Below are positions 32,750 through 44,796 of a DNA stretch of 64,000 nt, piece by piece. Below the pieces are notes generated by a model. It saw nothing but the letters and a program-made list of their open reading frames with translations. It had not been told where the DNA came from and did not search any database. The position numbers and the translations under genes were made by a program. The DNA is taken from positions 33,851,433 through 33,915,432 of the forward strand of contig CM034244.1 of assembly GCA_019916065.1 (NCBI GenBank), read 5' to 3'. The stretch comes from Vitellaria paradoxa (lineage: Eukaryota > Streptophyta > Magnoliopsida > Ericales > Sapotaceae). Each line of letters opens with the position of its first letter. Positions within the stretch are counted from its first letter, which is position 1.

Positions 32750-34900
32750 AACAGTACACACACCATATCTGTACACTAGTATTGATAAAAAAAAAAAGTA
32801 TATTATAAGACATTCTAATGAAATTGATTAATGAATTATTTTTTATATTGAAAATTTGTTTATTTAAATTAACTTTAGTGTGCATCTAAAGGTGACTTAA
32901 AAAAAAGGTTTTTTTTTTTTTTTTGGTTTTTGTAGTTTAATTTTTAAAGTACTTTAATTTTTTTTATTTCAATCAAATTTTATTTTTTATTTAACAATAG
33001 GTAGGCGTTATTTTTTATGGAATATATTTAGAATATATTTAAGTGAAAATAATAATGTTGATCTTGTAATCAGATAAACGCTTATAATTGGTATTACTAT
33101 TTAGTAATTACTTTTTAGAACTTAAAAGTATTATAAGATTTTTTTCATTAAATAGCAGTGTTTTATTATGCGCAATTGTCTTTTAAAAAAATACATACAT
33201 AAATGATGTCATTAAAAGCAACCAAATAAGGGAGAAACAAATTTTAGTCTTAAAAATAAAAAATTACAAAAAAAAAAATTAACCAAACCAACTTATAAAA
33301 ATTATTATTTATTCAGTTTCCTATATTGATACCTATATAATAATAATAATAATAATAATAATTCCCCGATTTACTATGATACTCTCCTTGCCAAGAGGCA
33401 TTTGGTTTGCCAACATTTATCAATTTTTCATAATTTTTATCAATTTTTTTCTTAAAAGTTTGAATAATATTTATTCGAACGAATAATAAAGAGACCATAA
33501 TTAGATGAATCTTCTCGAGTTTGTTTTGGTATATCCGCCAAACGCTAAAAAATAGAGAAATTACTTACTTTTTTTTTTTTCTGAAAATTAGTCTTCTAAA
33601 TGCCGTCTAAAATTAGGAGGGAAAAGAGGTTGCATGGTTAATAAATCAATGAAGCTATTATTTGCATTAATAATAATTTTGCAATTTTACTGTATATCGA
33701 AAATACTTTTATTATAAATATTTTCATTCAAAGTGATGAGTTTAAAAATTTTTACAATATTCTGATAACTAATTTTGAAAAATCAGTAAAAAAAAAAAAA
33801 AAAAGGAGAAAACAGGCATCCGTGAAAGTGTGAATTTATAGATGCAAGTCAGGCCTCTGTATCAGCTTACGGCATTTTGACCCTCCAACATGAGGTTTGA
33901 TATTCATATAGATTCTCACCCAAACCCATAATTCTCACGCTTCTTTAAACCTACAAATGGATGCAATACAGCTTAATTTTTAGCCAATTTAAATAAAAAA
34001 ATAAAAAATAAAAAGAGAGAGACTTCTAATAATAATAGTCATGAATATTATGGCCTCGTTTGGAGTAAGAAAAAATAAGATAAATTGAGATAAAATGTGA
34101 GTTGGAGTTAATTTTGACGCTTTTTTTTTTTTAAAAGTCGCAAGCGTGAGAACGGTTTCTCAATCCGTTCCCACGGATTCAAAAAAATTCATAAAAAATA
34201 GTAATAATAGTACTCATTTGAAAGCTTTCGACACGAAAAATATGATTGTATAAAAAATTTACACATTCAATTAATTTACTTTTAGATTTTTTTATTCTTT
34301 TAGTAAAATATTAAAATTTTTTGAAATTAATGATGACAGGAAAATTAGAAGTAGATTGATTATTAAAAACTTATAAAATTTTTTAAAAATTTATAGTATG
34401 CCAAACGAGACCTATATCGTATTACATATCAATTTTGTTATTGGCACGATATATTATCGATATTGATACACTTCTGAGAACTATTGTAGATTTATTGTTA
34501 TAAGATTATATATTTATCAAAAATAAATATACCTTAAATACTATTAAATAATTATAAAATACAATTTAACTGCAAAATACAAGTTATAAATATCGTACTA
34601 ATACCAACGGACATAACTAATTTATTATATTTTACACTATTAGTAACAACAAAAATAAAGATTATGTAAAGTTTGATTTAAAAAAAAAAGAATAAACAAA
34701 AGATTCTATATTTTATTTTGATTTTATAATATTTATGATACCAAAAATAAAAAAATAAAAAATTAAAAGATGAGATATTACAAAATTAAAATTTTTTTTT
34801 GGTAACTTTTGGCATTACTTGATACACTTCCCCTTCAACATTAACAGTTTTAACCCAAATAATAATAAAACCACTAACCACTAACCCAACACAAATTGAC
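32750..34900. other. Intergenic spacer, no gene seen
   Basis: AT-rich with a (TAA)n run at 33338-33361 and MITE debris. 34140-34265 is the reverse complement of part of the MULE at 14355 (14478-14590; shared AATTTTTTATACAATCAT and GAAAGCTTTC). Nothing else recognised. Confidence 0.5.
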
Positions 34901-35029
34901 CCAGAAAAATTGGAGGGGAAAAATGGGCTGGAATAGAAAATAAAAAATTCACAACCTTAATAATACACCAGCAAAAAGGTTAATTTGCCAAGGATAGATC
35001 CCGGATCTGGAGACTGCTAAAGATTTGGT

Positions 35030-35269
35030 TTAAGAATCTGAGTCCGAATCCGAACCCGATTCTGAATCGGCCTGCAATTCTAAAGGCTTCCTTCTGTTCA
35101 TGTTGGCTTCTAAAGGTGGTAGTCCATCATCATCATCACCGCTGGAGTTAAATTCATTCTCAACCTGCATGGAAGCATCTCCCAGCAAACTTTTCGTAGA
35201 ATTCTCTAGGATAGAGGATTTGAAGATTTCTGGCCTGCAATATTACGTGGCCAACAAGCCAAATAACAC

Positions 35270-35302
<33 letters not shown>

Positions 35303-38290
35303 GCGTTAGCCAACAGTTGATTATTGTGTAATATGTATCAGCTTCACTTCATACAGGCAAGCAGTAGCACAGGTGCTCAACAACTATTTGTCAGTTAAAC
35401 TTAAAGCACAAAGGTTATATGCCAGCAGAGACTGCAAACCAAACCAAGCTACTCTAGGCTCGCTCAAGTTTGATTCGACAATAAGCCCGCCCAAGCTCTG
35501 ACTTGAAATACAAACAAACAAAATTTAATCACCAATAAACTAATATTTAAGAAATAGTATAAAATATCAAACTATTCAAGAGCAACTCAAGATTGATTAT
35601 CTTCCCCCCCCAAAAAAAAAAAAAAAAAACTCAAAATTGATTCAATCAGAAATTGGCTTGAGTTCAACTTCAAGGATAAAGGAATTGAACTTGAACCATT
35701 TTTTTAAGCTCGTTAAATTAACGAACCTAATTCAAATGAGTAATGCTAAAAACTAGAAAATTTTGTCAGAAGAAAAAAACCATTATGATGTGCAAGACTT
35801 GTTGGTCTGTCACTTGAAAACAATAAATCCATAAAATTGTATTTTAATTACAACTCTACCACCAAAACATCATTCCAATTCCTTTTTCTAGTATTTCTGG
35901 TACAAAAGTGTTTTCCAATTCAAACACCCTATTAATCAACCCGATTTGGTTCATTTAGACCATATGCCAAATCTTCAAGAAAAATGGCAAACAAAATTGA
36001 GGTAGTGCACAGTTAGACAAGACCATGAGATGTGACGTGGTGTTGCTTGGGAAAGGTCTGAATAGCAAAATCACTCCACAAAGACTATCTCAATGCCCTA
36101 CAATTTAATAACCACTCAGTTTGGAAAGGTAAAATTGGTGGGATTTGCTTTCGTCTTCCCACCAATTCTCGTGTTTGGAATCAAAATGAGACCTTCATGA
36201 CTCAAACTTTGGAATTTCTTTACCATTTGAAATTCAACCTAAAAGAATAAAATTTAGTGAGAATTAATTCATCTTATTCAGTCAATTTTTAAATAAGTTA
36301 ATGAATTTACCCTCATATCTCATACTAAGCTATTTATAATAGGAACAAATTTGGTATTTTTCTCCAATCAGTTCAATTTTACTTAAATTTCAAACAAAAG
36401 AATTTGTTAAAAACCCAGTTCTTGGTGTTTGGTGAGAAAGAGAGTAAGAGAGAGAAAGAAATGAAACAAATCAGTTAACTTTTTCAAGAACAAGCCAACT
36501 CTCCCAAAAATTCTCCCAAATGAGAATAAATTCTCTATATATTTCTTTTCATAACGGGTTCATCGTAAAAATCTATTGAATAATCCTCTAAACTTATATT
36601 CCTCATAAAAATCCAGCCCCTCCAATAAGAAGGTTCCAAATTTTTTTAATAACTGAATTATATATATTTAGTCATTTTAATTTTATTTTTAGTTCTATGA
36701 TTAAAGCTGTATCAAATGAGAAAAAATTATACGAGACGATATTTTAAAAAATTCAAATAATTAATGTTGTTAAATCTTTTACTATATATTATTTATCCAT
36801 AAAAATAAAAATATTTTCAAAAGGTCAAAAAAAAAAAAGAATATATTATCCATCAACTTAATACATATTACATATTTAAAATTAATCATAGTATTAAAGA
36901 TAACTGTGACTTATATATCCGTCAATTGAAATATATGTTAAAGTGACAGATAGTTCTTATTCTTTCTTTCACCTCTTAAAAATTATTTTTCGATGAAAAT
37001 AATTAATCAGTAAAAGATTTAGCAACCTTAATTATTTTGATTTTTTTAAATAACTATTTTCTTTAATCAGGGAGGGCCAAATTTTAGTGGAACCCTAAAA
37101 CGAGATTAACTGAGAGGACTTTTTAAAAATAATAATAATAACATAAAAAATTAATAAACCTCTTTTCTCTCTAATCCCTTTCTCTTCTTCATCTCATTTG
37201 TATTTGTAAAATAGCTCGCCATGGATTTCAATAATTGAATTCAAACGTGTTCCAAGCACAAATTTTCATTTATCAAATCAATTCCAAGAGTGAAATATTT
37301 CCAAACAAAGCTAAAGTGATCTCTAGATATGTATTTAGGTATAAGAACTTAAGGCCCCGTTTGGGGCACCAAAATCTACCAAAACTCACAAATTTTAACT
37401 AATTTTTCGTACTTTCTTCCGATCAAATTTCTCCACATATCACTTTTATGTCATGTCTTTCTACTTTTATTGTACTTTTTGACCAACTTTTTGTCAACCA
37501 AACATATCCTAAATCTGATTATTCATTTTAGTCAAGTTGTGCTCAGTTCAGTTTAGGAGTAACATGTGGACATAGCGTATCCTCCAAGCTTGACCATGCT
37601 TTGTGAATTTGTCATCCAAAATAAAAACAAACAACAATGCAGACAAAGCACAAAAATAGAGAATGAGGAAGTGAGAGTTTCAAACACCAACCATTCTGGA
37701 GATTTCCGAAGCACTCGAATTTGTTCATGAAAAAGAACTTGAGAAACAATACATGTCACTTTTCTACCAGATTCAATGGCCTCCTCTCTTCCACTCTCGT
37801 CGACCACAACGAAGCTCCCTGCTCACGGGAAAAACTACTTAAACATCATCCTAAGAAAATGGGTTTGAAGTAACATTAACAAATCCTTCATCAAACATAT
37901 AGATCGGGGGCCTTCATGAAATATATTGAGGATCGATATTGGATTCGACACAAAAGTTTCAAAGCAAAGAACAAACCTATCTTAATCCACATGCTCTTTT
38001 GGAATTTAGCCGGAAACAATGCCAGTGCTTTATCCCCTTTTGCATCCATGACCTTTTACAGACGTAAATTCCCCCCCCCCCCCCAAAAAAAACCAAAAAA
38101 AAAAAACTCGAACATAAAGCAGCAGAAAATATTTAATAAGAAAATAATATGAAATTTCATTTGTATGTAGTGTTACCTCAATGAGGTTAGAACCCCGTAG
38201 GGACACAACTTGCATGATGCTCTGGCCTAGTTGAAGGGTTAAGGTCTCTTCCTCTGCTGCCCTCTTCAAATTCTTCCTTCCTCCTTTCAT
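35030..38290 (-). CDS. EIF1AD: EIF1AD-type protein with eIF1A-like S1/OB domain
   Basis: A putative RNA-binding protein related to translation factor eIF1A; the human counterpart (EIF1AD) is nuclear. Its plant role is unclear. Coding exons are 38177-38290, 37977-38052, 37692-37818 and 35030-35234 (114, 76, 127 and 205 nt), all with GT-AG borders and matching phases. They give 173 residues, the usual size. MKGGRKNLKRAA is the basic N-terminus. The OB fold covers about 20-105, with IMQVVSLRGSNLIEV, LALFPAKFQKSMWIKIGSFV and LRKSPEWPEIF, which parallel the human pattern '..[20 protein letters not shown]..'. The tail has GDDDGLPPLEANMNRRKPLE and ends in Ser-Asp repeats. The start at 38290 was chosen because upstream in-frame sequence has no ATG and an acceptor lies at 38349-38348. 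A 5'UTR exon probably lies near 40182-40265. Intron 3 is 2457 nt. Confidence 0.88.
35270..35301. repeat. (GA)n microsatellite in EIF1AD intron 3
   Basis: GA repeat with two interruptions (GGGA), about 35 nt upstream of the exon 4 acceptor on the minus strand (as CT repeat), where it can serve as the polypyrimidine tract. Confidence 0.85.
37353..37509. repeat. MITE in EIF1AD intron 3, TAA target duplication
   Basis: Flanked by TAA (37350-37352 and 37510-37512). Ends GGCCCCGTTTGG and CCAAACATATCC. 157 bp; the reverse complement aligns over its length to 62520-62675. Tourist-type (PIF/Harbinger) structure. Confidence 0.7.
38071..38084 (+). repeat. C14 homopolymer near a splice acceptor of EIF1AD
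   Basis: On the transcribed (minus) strand this is G14 placed 19 nt before the exon 2 acceptor (GTAAAAG at 38059-38053), between a T-tract and the AG. Confidence 0.85.
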
Positions 38291-38347
38291 GGAGTCTACC
38301 AGGTTTCCTCTCCCTATTCTCAGCCCCAAGCACAGTGCAATGAAACC
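38291..38347 (-). other. 5'UTR part of EIF1AD exon
   Basis: Acceptor GTGGTCAG|GGTTTC at 38349-38348. The leader from 38347 to the ATG has no earlier in-frame ATG. Confidence 0.5.
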
Positions 38348-39842
38348 CTGACCACAAAATCAAAATTGATAATTAGGACTGATTTTTTATTCGTTGGAAC
38401 CCATCAAAGTTAAACCCAAAGATGATTGAGTGATTGCATCACCCATGGGTTTCTCTAGCATCACACAAACCCTCGTGCACCAAGGGAGGGAGACAATAAC
38501 ATAATTGCCCTTATGTTGCCCAGAACGACTTCCGTGACGTAAGATTTAGCAGGTAGCACTATCACGGTGGCCCACCACGACTCAAAGCACAGAAATACAT
38601 GCTGTAGTTCTATCAAATTTACTTGACATAAGCAAAATATTTACAATCACGCCAGCCTTGGTCTAAGATTCATTGGACACGGTAGTATCAGAAGATAGGT
38701 TGGAATTTATTGTACCAAAGACTTCATAGAAAAAATTTGTATTGCGAGATTCTCTTCAACCCACATGCTTTATTTTGATTATGTAGCCAATTAACTTGCA
38801 TCTATATATTTTTCTTGACTGCTAATGGCTATCGTTATTTAATTATGACACGCCTGGAAAACTTCCGTTATGTAAGAAACTGAATCATCCTTCAAAACAG
38901 CTAGCCAGCTCCTACAACTTTGAATCTGAATCAATATCAGATCTCTTTCTTTTTTTTAATTCTATAGCCTGCACCGTCCATTTTGTCTAGCTATAAATGA
39001 CTACTATCCAAATAATAAATTATTCCATGATGAATCTACAGTTTGTTTGGATGGAGTGAAATGGGAAGAAAGAAGAGAAAAAAAGAGATATTAAAATCTA
39101 TAATTTGTTTGTAAGTTTTTTAGGAAAGAAAGGAAAAGAAATAAAAAGAAAAGTGAGGGTCGAAATTTAAAAAATTTCATCCTCCCAAAAGTGGGTGGAA
39201 ATGGAGAGGAGAAAAATAATTAATGAAACTTTCAAAACAACATATTTGCCTATAAAATAAAGAATAAAAAAAAAATTACAAACATATCTTAAGGTTAAAT
39301 AAATTGACTAGTCTCTAACTTTTTAAAGAATTTAATAGTAAAATAATAATATTTACTTTTTCTTTCTTTTTTCATTTTTTCTCAACTTACAAAAAAAAAG
39401 AAAATTATGAATTACACAAAAAAAAAAAGAGAAAAAAATTATTATCTTTTTTTTTTCCTAAGCTTACAAATAAATAGAAAGAAAATATTATCATTTCTCT
39501 ATTTTTCTCTTATCTCCTACCTAATCTTTTCTTTTCTTTTATTTTCGCTCCTAAACTCACAAACGGAGCCAACAGATCATAGAACAGAAAAGCCTAATCC
39601 ACACTCCATAGCCGAGCAAATAAAAGTTCCAGTTCTAGCAGACAGAACCTTTCTGTATTCAAGCAAAGCCCTGAGACAAATTGATACAACCACACATGAA
39701 TAACTGTAATATTATTTCAGATCTAGATATTCCAAAAATTTTAAGGAATTAATTAAAAGAGCACTATACAGAAATTAACTTCCAAAGGACCATCCATCTG
39801 GGTGTACCTATCTCTTCCTCAGGGACCCCTTTGATCTTCCCT

Positions 39843-40110
39843 TCAAAAAAATAACCACAAAGATGGCCGCTGCTTTTTGTCCTGCAACATAAGATTAAAC
39901 AAATCCAAATTGAAAAATCCTGAACCTACATCCAAAAAACAGACAATAATCGATATAAATAAGGCTTAAGATTCAAGAACACCGAACCTTGAGTATGTCT
40001 CTGAGAGGTGCGATGGAGAACTGAAAAATTGAAGGTGAATAGAGAAACTTGAATAAGCCCAAATGAGACAACTTCTTGTACAGATGAGGATAATCGCAGG
40101 ACCAGACATC
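39843..40110 (-). other. Possible extra exons upstream of EIF1AD
   Basis: On the minus strand an open frame from about 40110 (FGDVWSCDYPHLYKK...APLRDILK) ends at a donor AAG|GTTCGG (39987). It rejoins in frame at a good acceptor, TTGCAG|GACAAA (39881), to finish DKKQRPSLWLFF and stop at 39843. I do not recognise the peptide. It may be an alternative leader of EIF1AD, a small separate gene, or chance. Confidence 0.25.
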
Positions 40111-40181
40111 ACCGAAAAGTCCCCCAAAAAAAAATTAAATGTATTTAGCTAAGAAACACCACGGATTTTTCCGTTTATTAC

Positions 40182-40265
40182 CTCAACAACAAGTTGAACA
40201 ATTGAACCGACGACGGATCACGGCGGCGACGATGAACAGAGGAAGAGACTGAATTAGGTTTACAA
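40182..40265 (-). other. Candidate noncoding first exon of EIF1AD
   Basis: The minus strand contains TCGTCGCCGCCGTGATCCGTCG, GC-rich against the surroundings, and ends TTGTTGAG|GTAATAAACGG, a fair donor at 40181. It would splice to 38347. No clear TATA; the 5' limit is estimated. Confidence 0.4.
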
Positions 40266-40269
40266 CACA

Positions 40270-42161
40270 CGAGCACAGTAGTAACAAGTTGGGCGGGTTA
40301 AAGCCATAAAACTGGAACACGAAAACAAATGGGTTTGGAACCCGAAAACAAATGGGTTATGGTAGTTGGGTGTTTGGCTTACTTAAGTTTGATTTGTTAT
40401 TTTTTTCTGAAAATCTTTCAAAATTTTTAAAAATTATTTATTTTTTTCACTATATAAATTATGAACTTATAACTTATTTCACTCCAAACACATTTTAAAA
40501 AAATATATCAAAAAATTTTTATTTTATCTATTTTTTTCAATATTTTTTAAAATTAAATGTCACCACGTATCATTTTTATGTTAATTTTTTGTAAAAGTTG
40601 GTCATCCATACACCACAGGACCATATTTAACATGGATAAAAATATAAAACTCAAATTAATTTAGTTAAAATTAGGTATTTGTGTATCCAAAAATTCTGAT
40701 TTTCAAACACGGATTAAAAAAATTATGATATAATACATATATTTTCAATTTTATAGTATATGAAAAATTATAATTATTTTAATTATTAAATTAAATGTAT
40801 TCAAGCTATTAAATTCAAACTTACCAAGAAGAATAATATGTCGATTTATTTGTTATACAAGATTTGTGGGTCTATCACTTAAAAATAATAAAATTCTTAA
40901 AATTGTATTTTAATTACAACTCTACCACTAAAATATCATTTTATTATTCAACTCTATCCGGTAATATAATTACATGGAATGGTTCAGCCACATTAACTAT
41001 CTTCCTCCATTCATTTTGTCATGATTATGGGTTGCGGTTGCGGTGGGTACGAAATAAATGGCTCATGAGCTATTTGCTTTGAAAACTCGTAAGCGGCTCA
41101 AAAAAAAATTTATAATATTTTAGACCAAAATTATGACATTATGCTTTAATGAAACGATATTATTTTAGTTTACTGGAATTACAAAATTCTAGCACAAAAT
41201 AACATTGTTTTGTTTTATCAAATTATTCGCGTATCAAGCTCACTCCAAATTATTTTTAATCGAGCCAAGCTCATGACCTATATTTATTTGTTCAAGTCGA
41301 ACTGAAATGAACTAAAATTTAGCTCTACTTTTGGGTAAATTCCACACCTAGATGTAAGGATAGGGGATAAATCCATATACTAAAGATTTCTTATCTTGTT
41401 CGAGTTTTTTGGATATATTGAGACACTAGAATAATTGATATTTTCTGATCATGTTGAGGAAAAAAAATATAGAGGAAGATTGTGAGGGAGTTTGGTAAAA
41501 CTAACAAACAACATACTATAGCCGAATGGATTGTTTGCCTGAGTAAATCATTTTGTAAACAAATTCTAGATTCCCATCAATTTTTTTAAAATCAGCTTGA
41601 AATTGGCTTTATAAGCCTACATACACTTCAGAACTGTATATAAACTAAGCTACCATTTTTTTTTATAATTTCTTTTTTTTTCTTTTTAAGTTGTTAATTT
41701 TTTATTTTTGGTTTTCTTTTTTTTGGAAGAAAAAACCAAAGGTGATATTTGATTTTTATAAAAATTATAAAAAATATTAAAATATATAAAAAAAATAATA
41801 CAAAGTAACAATAGTGATGTTGACCGTAAACGGTATCAATGCGAGGTATCAATGCGAGCCACAATGACAAGAAAGTTTAGAAACAATGAGTTAGAACGAT
41901 TCAAATACATCCACATTATCGTTAAATTTTAATTTAATAGTTCCAAATTACATTATCACTGAGCTGATAGCATGTGCTACAAACTTCTCAAATCCCAATG
42001 ACAACAGTAACCGTGATGGTGACTTATGACTCTGAAAAAAAAAATTAAGAAAATAAGTGAAAATACTTTGATCTTCTGCTTATAATTTCTAAAAGTTTTA
42101 AAAATATTGTATATATATATTGATCTTCCTCTCATAATTTCTAAAACTTGTAAAAATATTG

Positions 42162-42192
<31 letters not shown>

Positions 42193-42990
42193 CAAAACAA
42201 TATTACCAACCCACTTGAGTTTTCGGTTTTAAATTTTTTTAAAAAAATGAGACAAGAAAATAGAAAATAAAATTGCTTCAGAGCTCGCCACTCAAGTCTA
42301 TGAAAATCTCCTTACAACCCACAGCAGGGTGAGTTAATAATCTCCAGATTGCATGCAAATTGGTCAGTAGTATTTTTCCCAAAAAAAAAAAAAGGAAGAA
42401 AGAAAAATTCTATCGTTCCACAACAATGTACTGCCAAATAATGACAAAATTAATTAGATAATTAATCGTCTCAGGCACTATACGAAACTAATAAATCCGT
42501 AAAAATTAAGGATTCATTCGGTAAATATGTTTTGGACCCGTTTTTACTTTTGCACTCTTAAAAACAAGATTTGCGCTCTTGAAAACAAGAAAATCAGCTC
42601 AAAACGTATTTAACTACTCGTATTTTCAAAACCTATTTTAGACTACAGAAAACGGATTTACATATAAAATGCAAATGGTTAAAGAACGTTTCGAGTCTTT
42701 TTGACCAAAAAAAAGAATAATCTCAAAATACAATAAAAAAAAAAAAGTCAAAGTAAGGGTGCATTTGGAATAATAAAAAAGTGAAATAAAGCGAGAAAAG
42801 TTGTGAGTTCGTAATTCGTGCAATAAGATAAAAAGTGAATAACTTTTAGAATCTTCTAATATTTTTTACTGTTTTTCAGAGTTTTTTATCATTCCAAACA
42901 AAATCTAAATGCGTTTTCAATATTCTTAAAACATGAATATCAAAACAGAAAATAAAAAATAGATGCGTAAACCAAATGTCACCTAAGATA
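40270..42990. other. Intergenic spacer between EIF1AD and the copper pump
   Basis: No gene. Holds MITE sequence (40380-40620, 42757-42905), a region with GAGCTCA/AAGCTCA motifs (41060-41320), a 58-bp tandem repeat (TTGATCTTCnnCTnATAATT, about 42067-42175) and a TA run (42168-42193). Confidence 0.5.
42757..42905. repeat. MITE with perfect TAA duplication, 149 bp
   Basis: TAA at 42754-42756 and 42906-42908. Ends GGGTGCATTTGGAAT and ATTCCAAACAAAATC. The interior has GTTCGTAATTCGTGCAATAA, also found near 54090, 54125 and (diverged) 57550. It ends 100 bp before the 3' end of the copper-pump CDS. Confidence 0.7.
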
Positions 42991-43004
42991 CCAGGTTATG
43001 ATCC

Positions 43005-44765
43005 TCAAATGGAATCCTTCTTTGTAGTGTGTAAACCCTCAAGCTGTAAAGGCTTCTTGTAAGACTGGAGGAGGAGTGAAGAACACACCACACTGATTGA
43101 AGAAGCAGCCATGCAGGCACCAGCAACCCACGGTGGTAACCGGAACCCTGTGAAGGGAAATAGGACCCCGGCAGCAATTGGCATGCCGAGCACATTGTAG
43201 CCGAGCGCCCAGACATAGTTGAGTCGAATGCGCGATATCGTCTTCCTGGACAGATCAATGGCAGTGATCACATCTTCCAAGTTGTTCTTGAGAAGAACCA
43301 CATCGGCTGCTTCTATGGCTACGTCCGTGCCTGCACCTATCGCCATTCCAACGTCGGCTGCCACTAAGGCTGGCGAGTCGTTTATTCCATCTCCCACCAT
43401 TGCCACAGTCATGCCTTTCATCTGCATTCAGGATTGCTCAAATTATCAGTCAAAAAATGCATGCCATTTTATGAGCATGGGCACCTGTGCCTGCATATCA
43501 AAAAAGGGTAACTAAACATCCCAAAGACAAATTCTCATGCAAATTGAGCAAACTTCTTCATCTCCCATAGGGTTGGCAGCGAATCGAACACCTTGTGAGC
43601 TGTTCAAGTTCCGGTCGAGCTTGATTTGTAAGCTTAACAAACGAGATTTGAGCCCCTTTTTGTAGCTCAATACAAATTCAAGCTCAAGCCAAAAATAACT
43701 CAGTGGCAAAGCTCACGAGCTAGCTCGAATAAATAATATATATATTTATAATATTCGAAACCAAGATATTCATTTTGATTTACAAAATCTCATATCAAAA
43801 TGAAAAAAAAAATAAAACCATTTGTTTCTTTAGATATAAAAAAAACTAGTAATAACCCATGATTATGACACTCTGAACAAAATTAGTATTAACTCTCTTA
43901 TATAGAGTCCGTTTGGCACAACAAAAAATTCTAAAGAACATTAAAATCTCTAAAATTCTCTAACATATTTTGTACTTTTCATATTTCATGAAATTTCTAT
44001 AAATTTATATATATTTACATATCCCAACAAATTTCTAAAAACTCTAATAAATTTTTTACAAACCCTAATAACACTCCACAAAATTCAATAACTTTTCTAC
44101 AAATCTCAAAAACTTTGTAACCAGTTTCAATAAATTCTGACATAAAACCGTTTTAACAGAACAAAAAAAAAACTGTTCGGATGATTTTTCTCTCCAAAAA
44201 ACTAATACAAAAAGTTAGAAAGTTTCACTACTTCTCTCTGCAAAACGTGGTTTAGTGGCTGCAAGCCAAACACTAAAAAATTTTTCAAACCACATTTTTT
44301 ACTATTTTTCCCTACGCCAAACAGACCGATAGTTGAAATTTTTGATAAAAATTTTCAATCGAAAAAATTATGATAATCCATAAGTTTTAATTTAATTTTA
44401 GGCCCGAAGAACTACTATTCGTGTTTTGGTCTCTATGTCCAATTAATTTCTGATAAGCACCAAGGAAAAAAAAAAAAAACAAATTATAATACTTTAACTT
44501 GGAACGTTCAACTTCCTAAAAATCATAATTGACTAGAATTTAAGTTGACAATTTGGATTTGCATATGATCTTGACCTTTGAAATATGATAAAATTTAAAA
44601 TGCTCAAGCCGTTTTATGAGAAAAATAGTAGTTAGTCCACTAAAATAAGAATTAAGTGAGAAATTAAAAATATAAAAATAATCTCAATCATTGAATAAAA
44701 AAAAAATAATTCTTAACCGTTGGATCTTACTTCATGAAAGGGACATTTTCAAAACTGTCATGTTT

Positions 44766-44796
<31 letters not shown>

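Noticed and set aside
39407..39703. 98-residue plus-strand frame
   Set aside because: Low-complexity Lys/Phe/Leu translation of A/T-rich sequence, no homology signs and no splice context.
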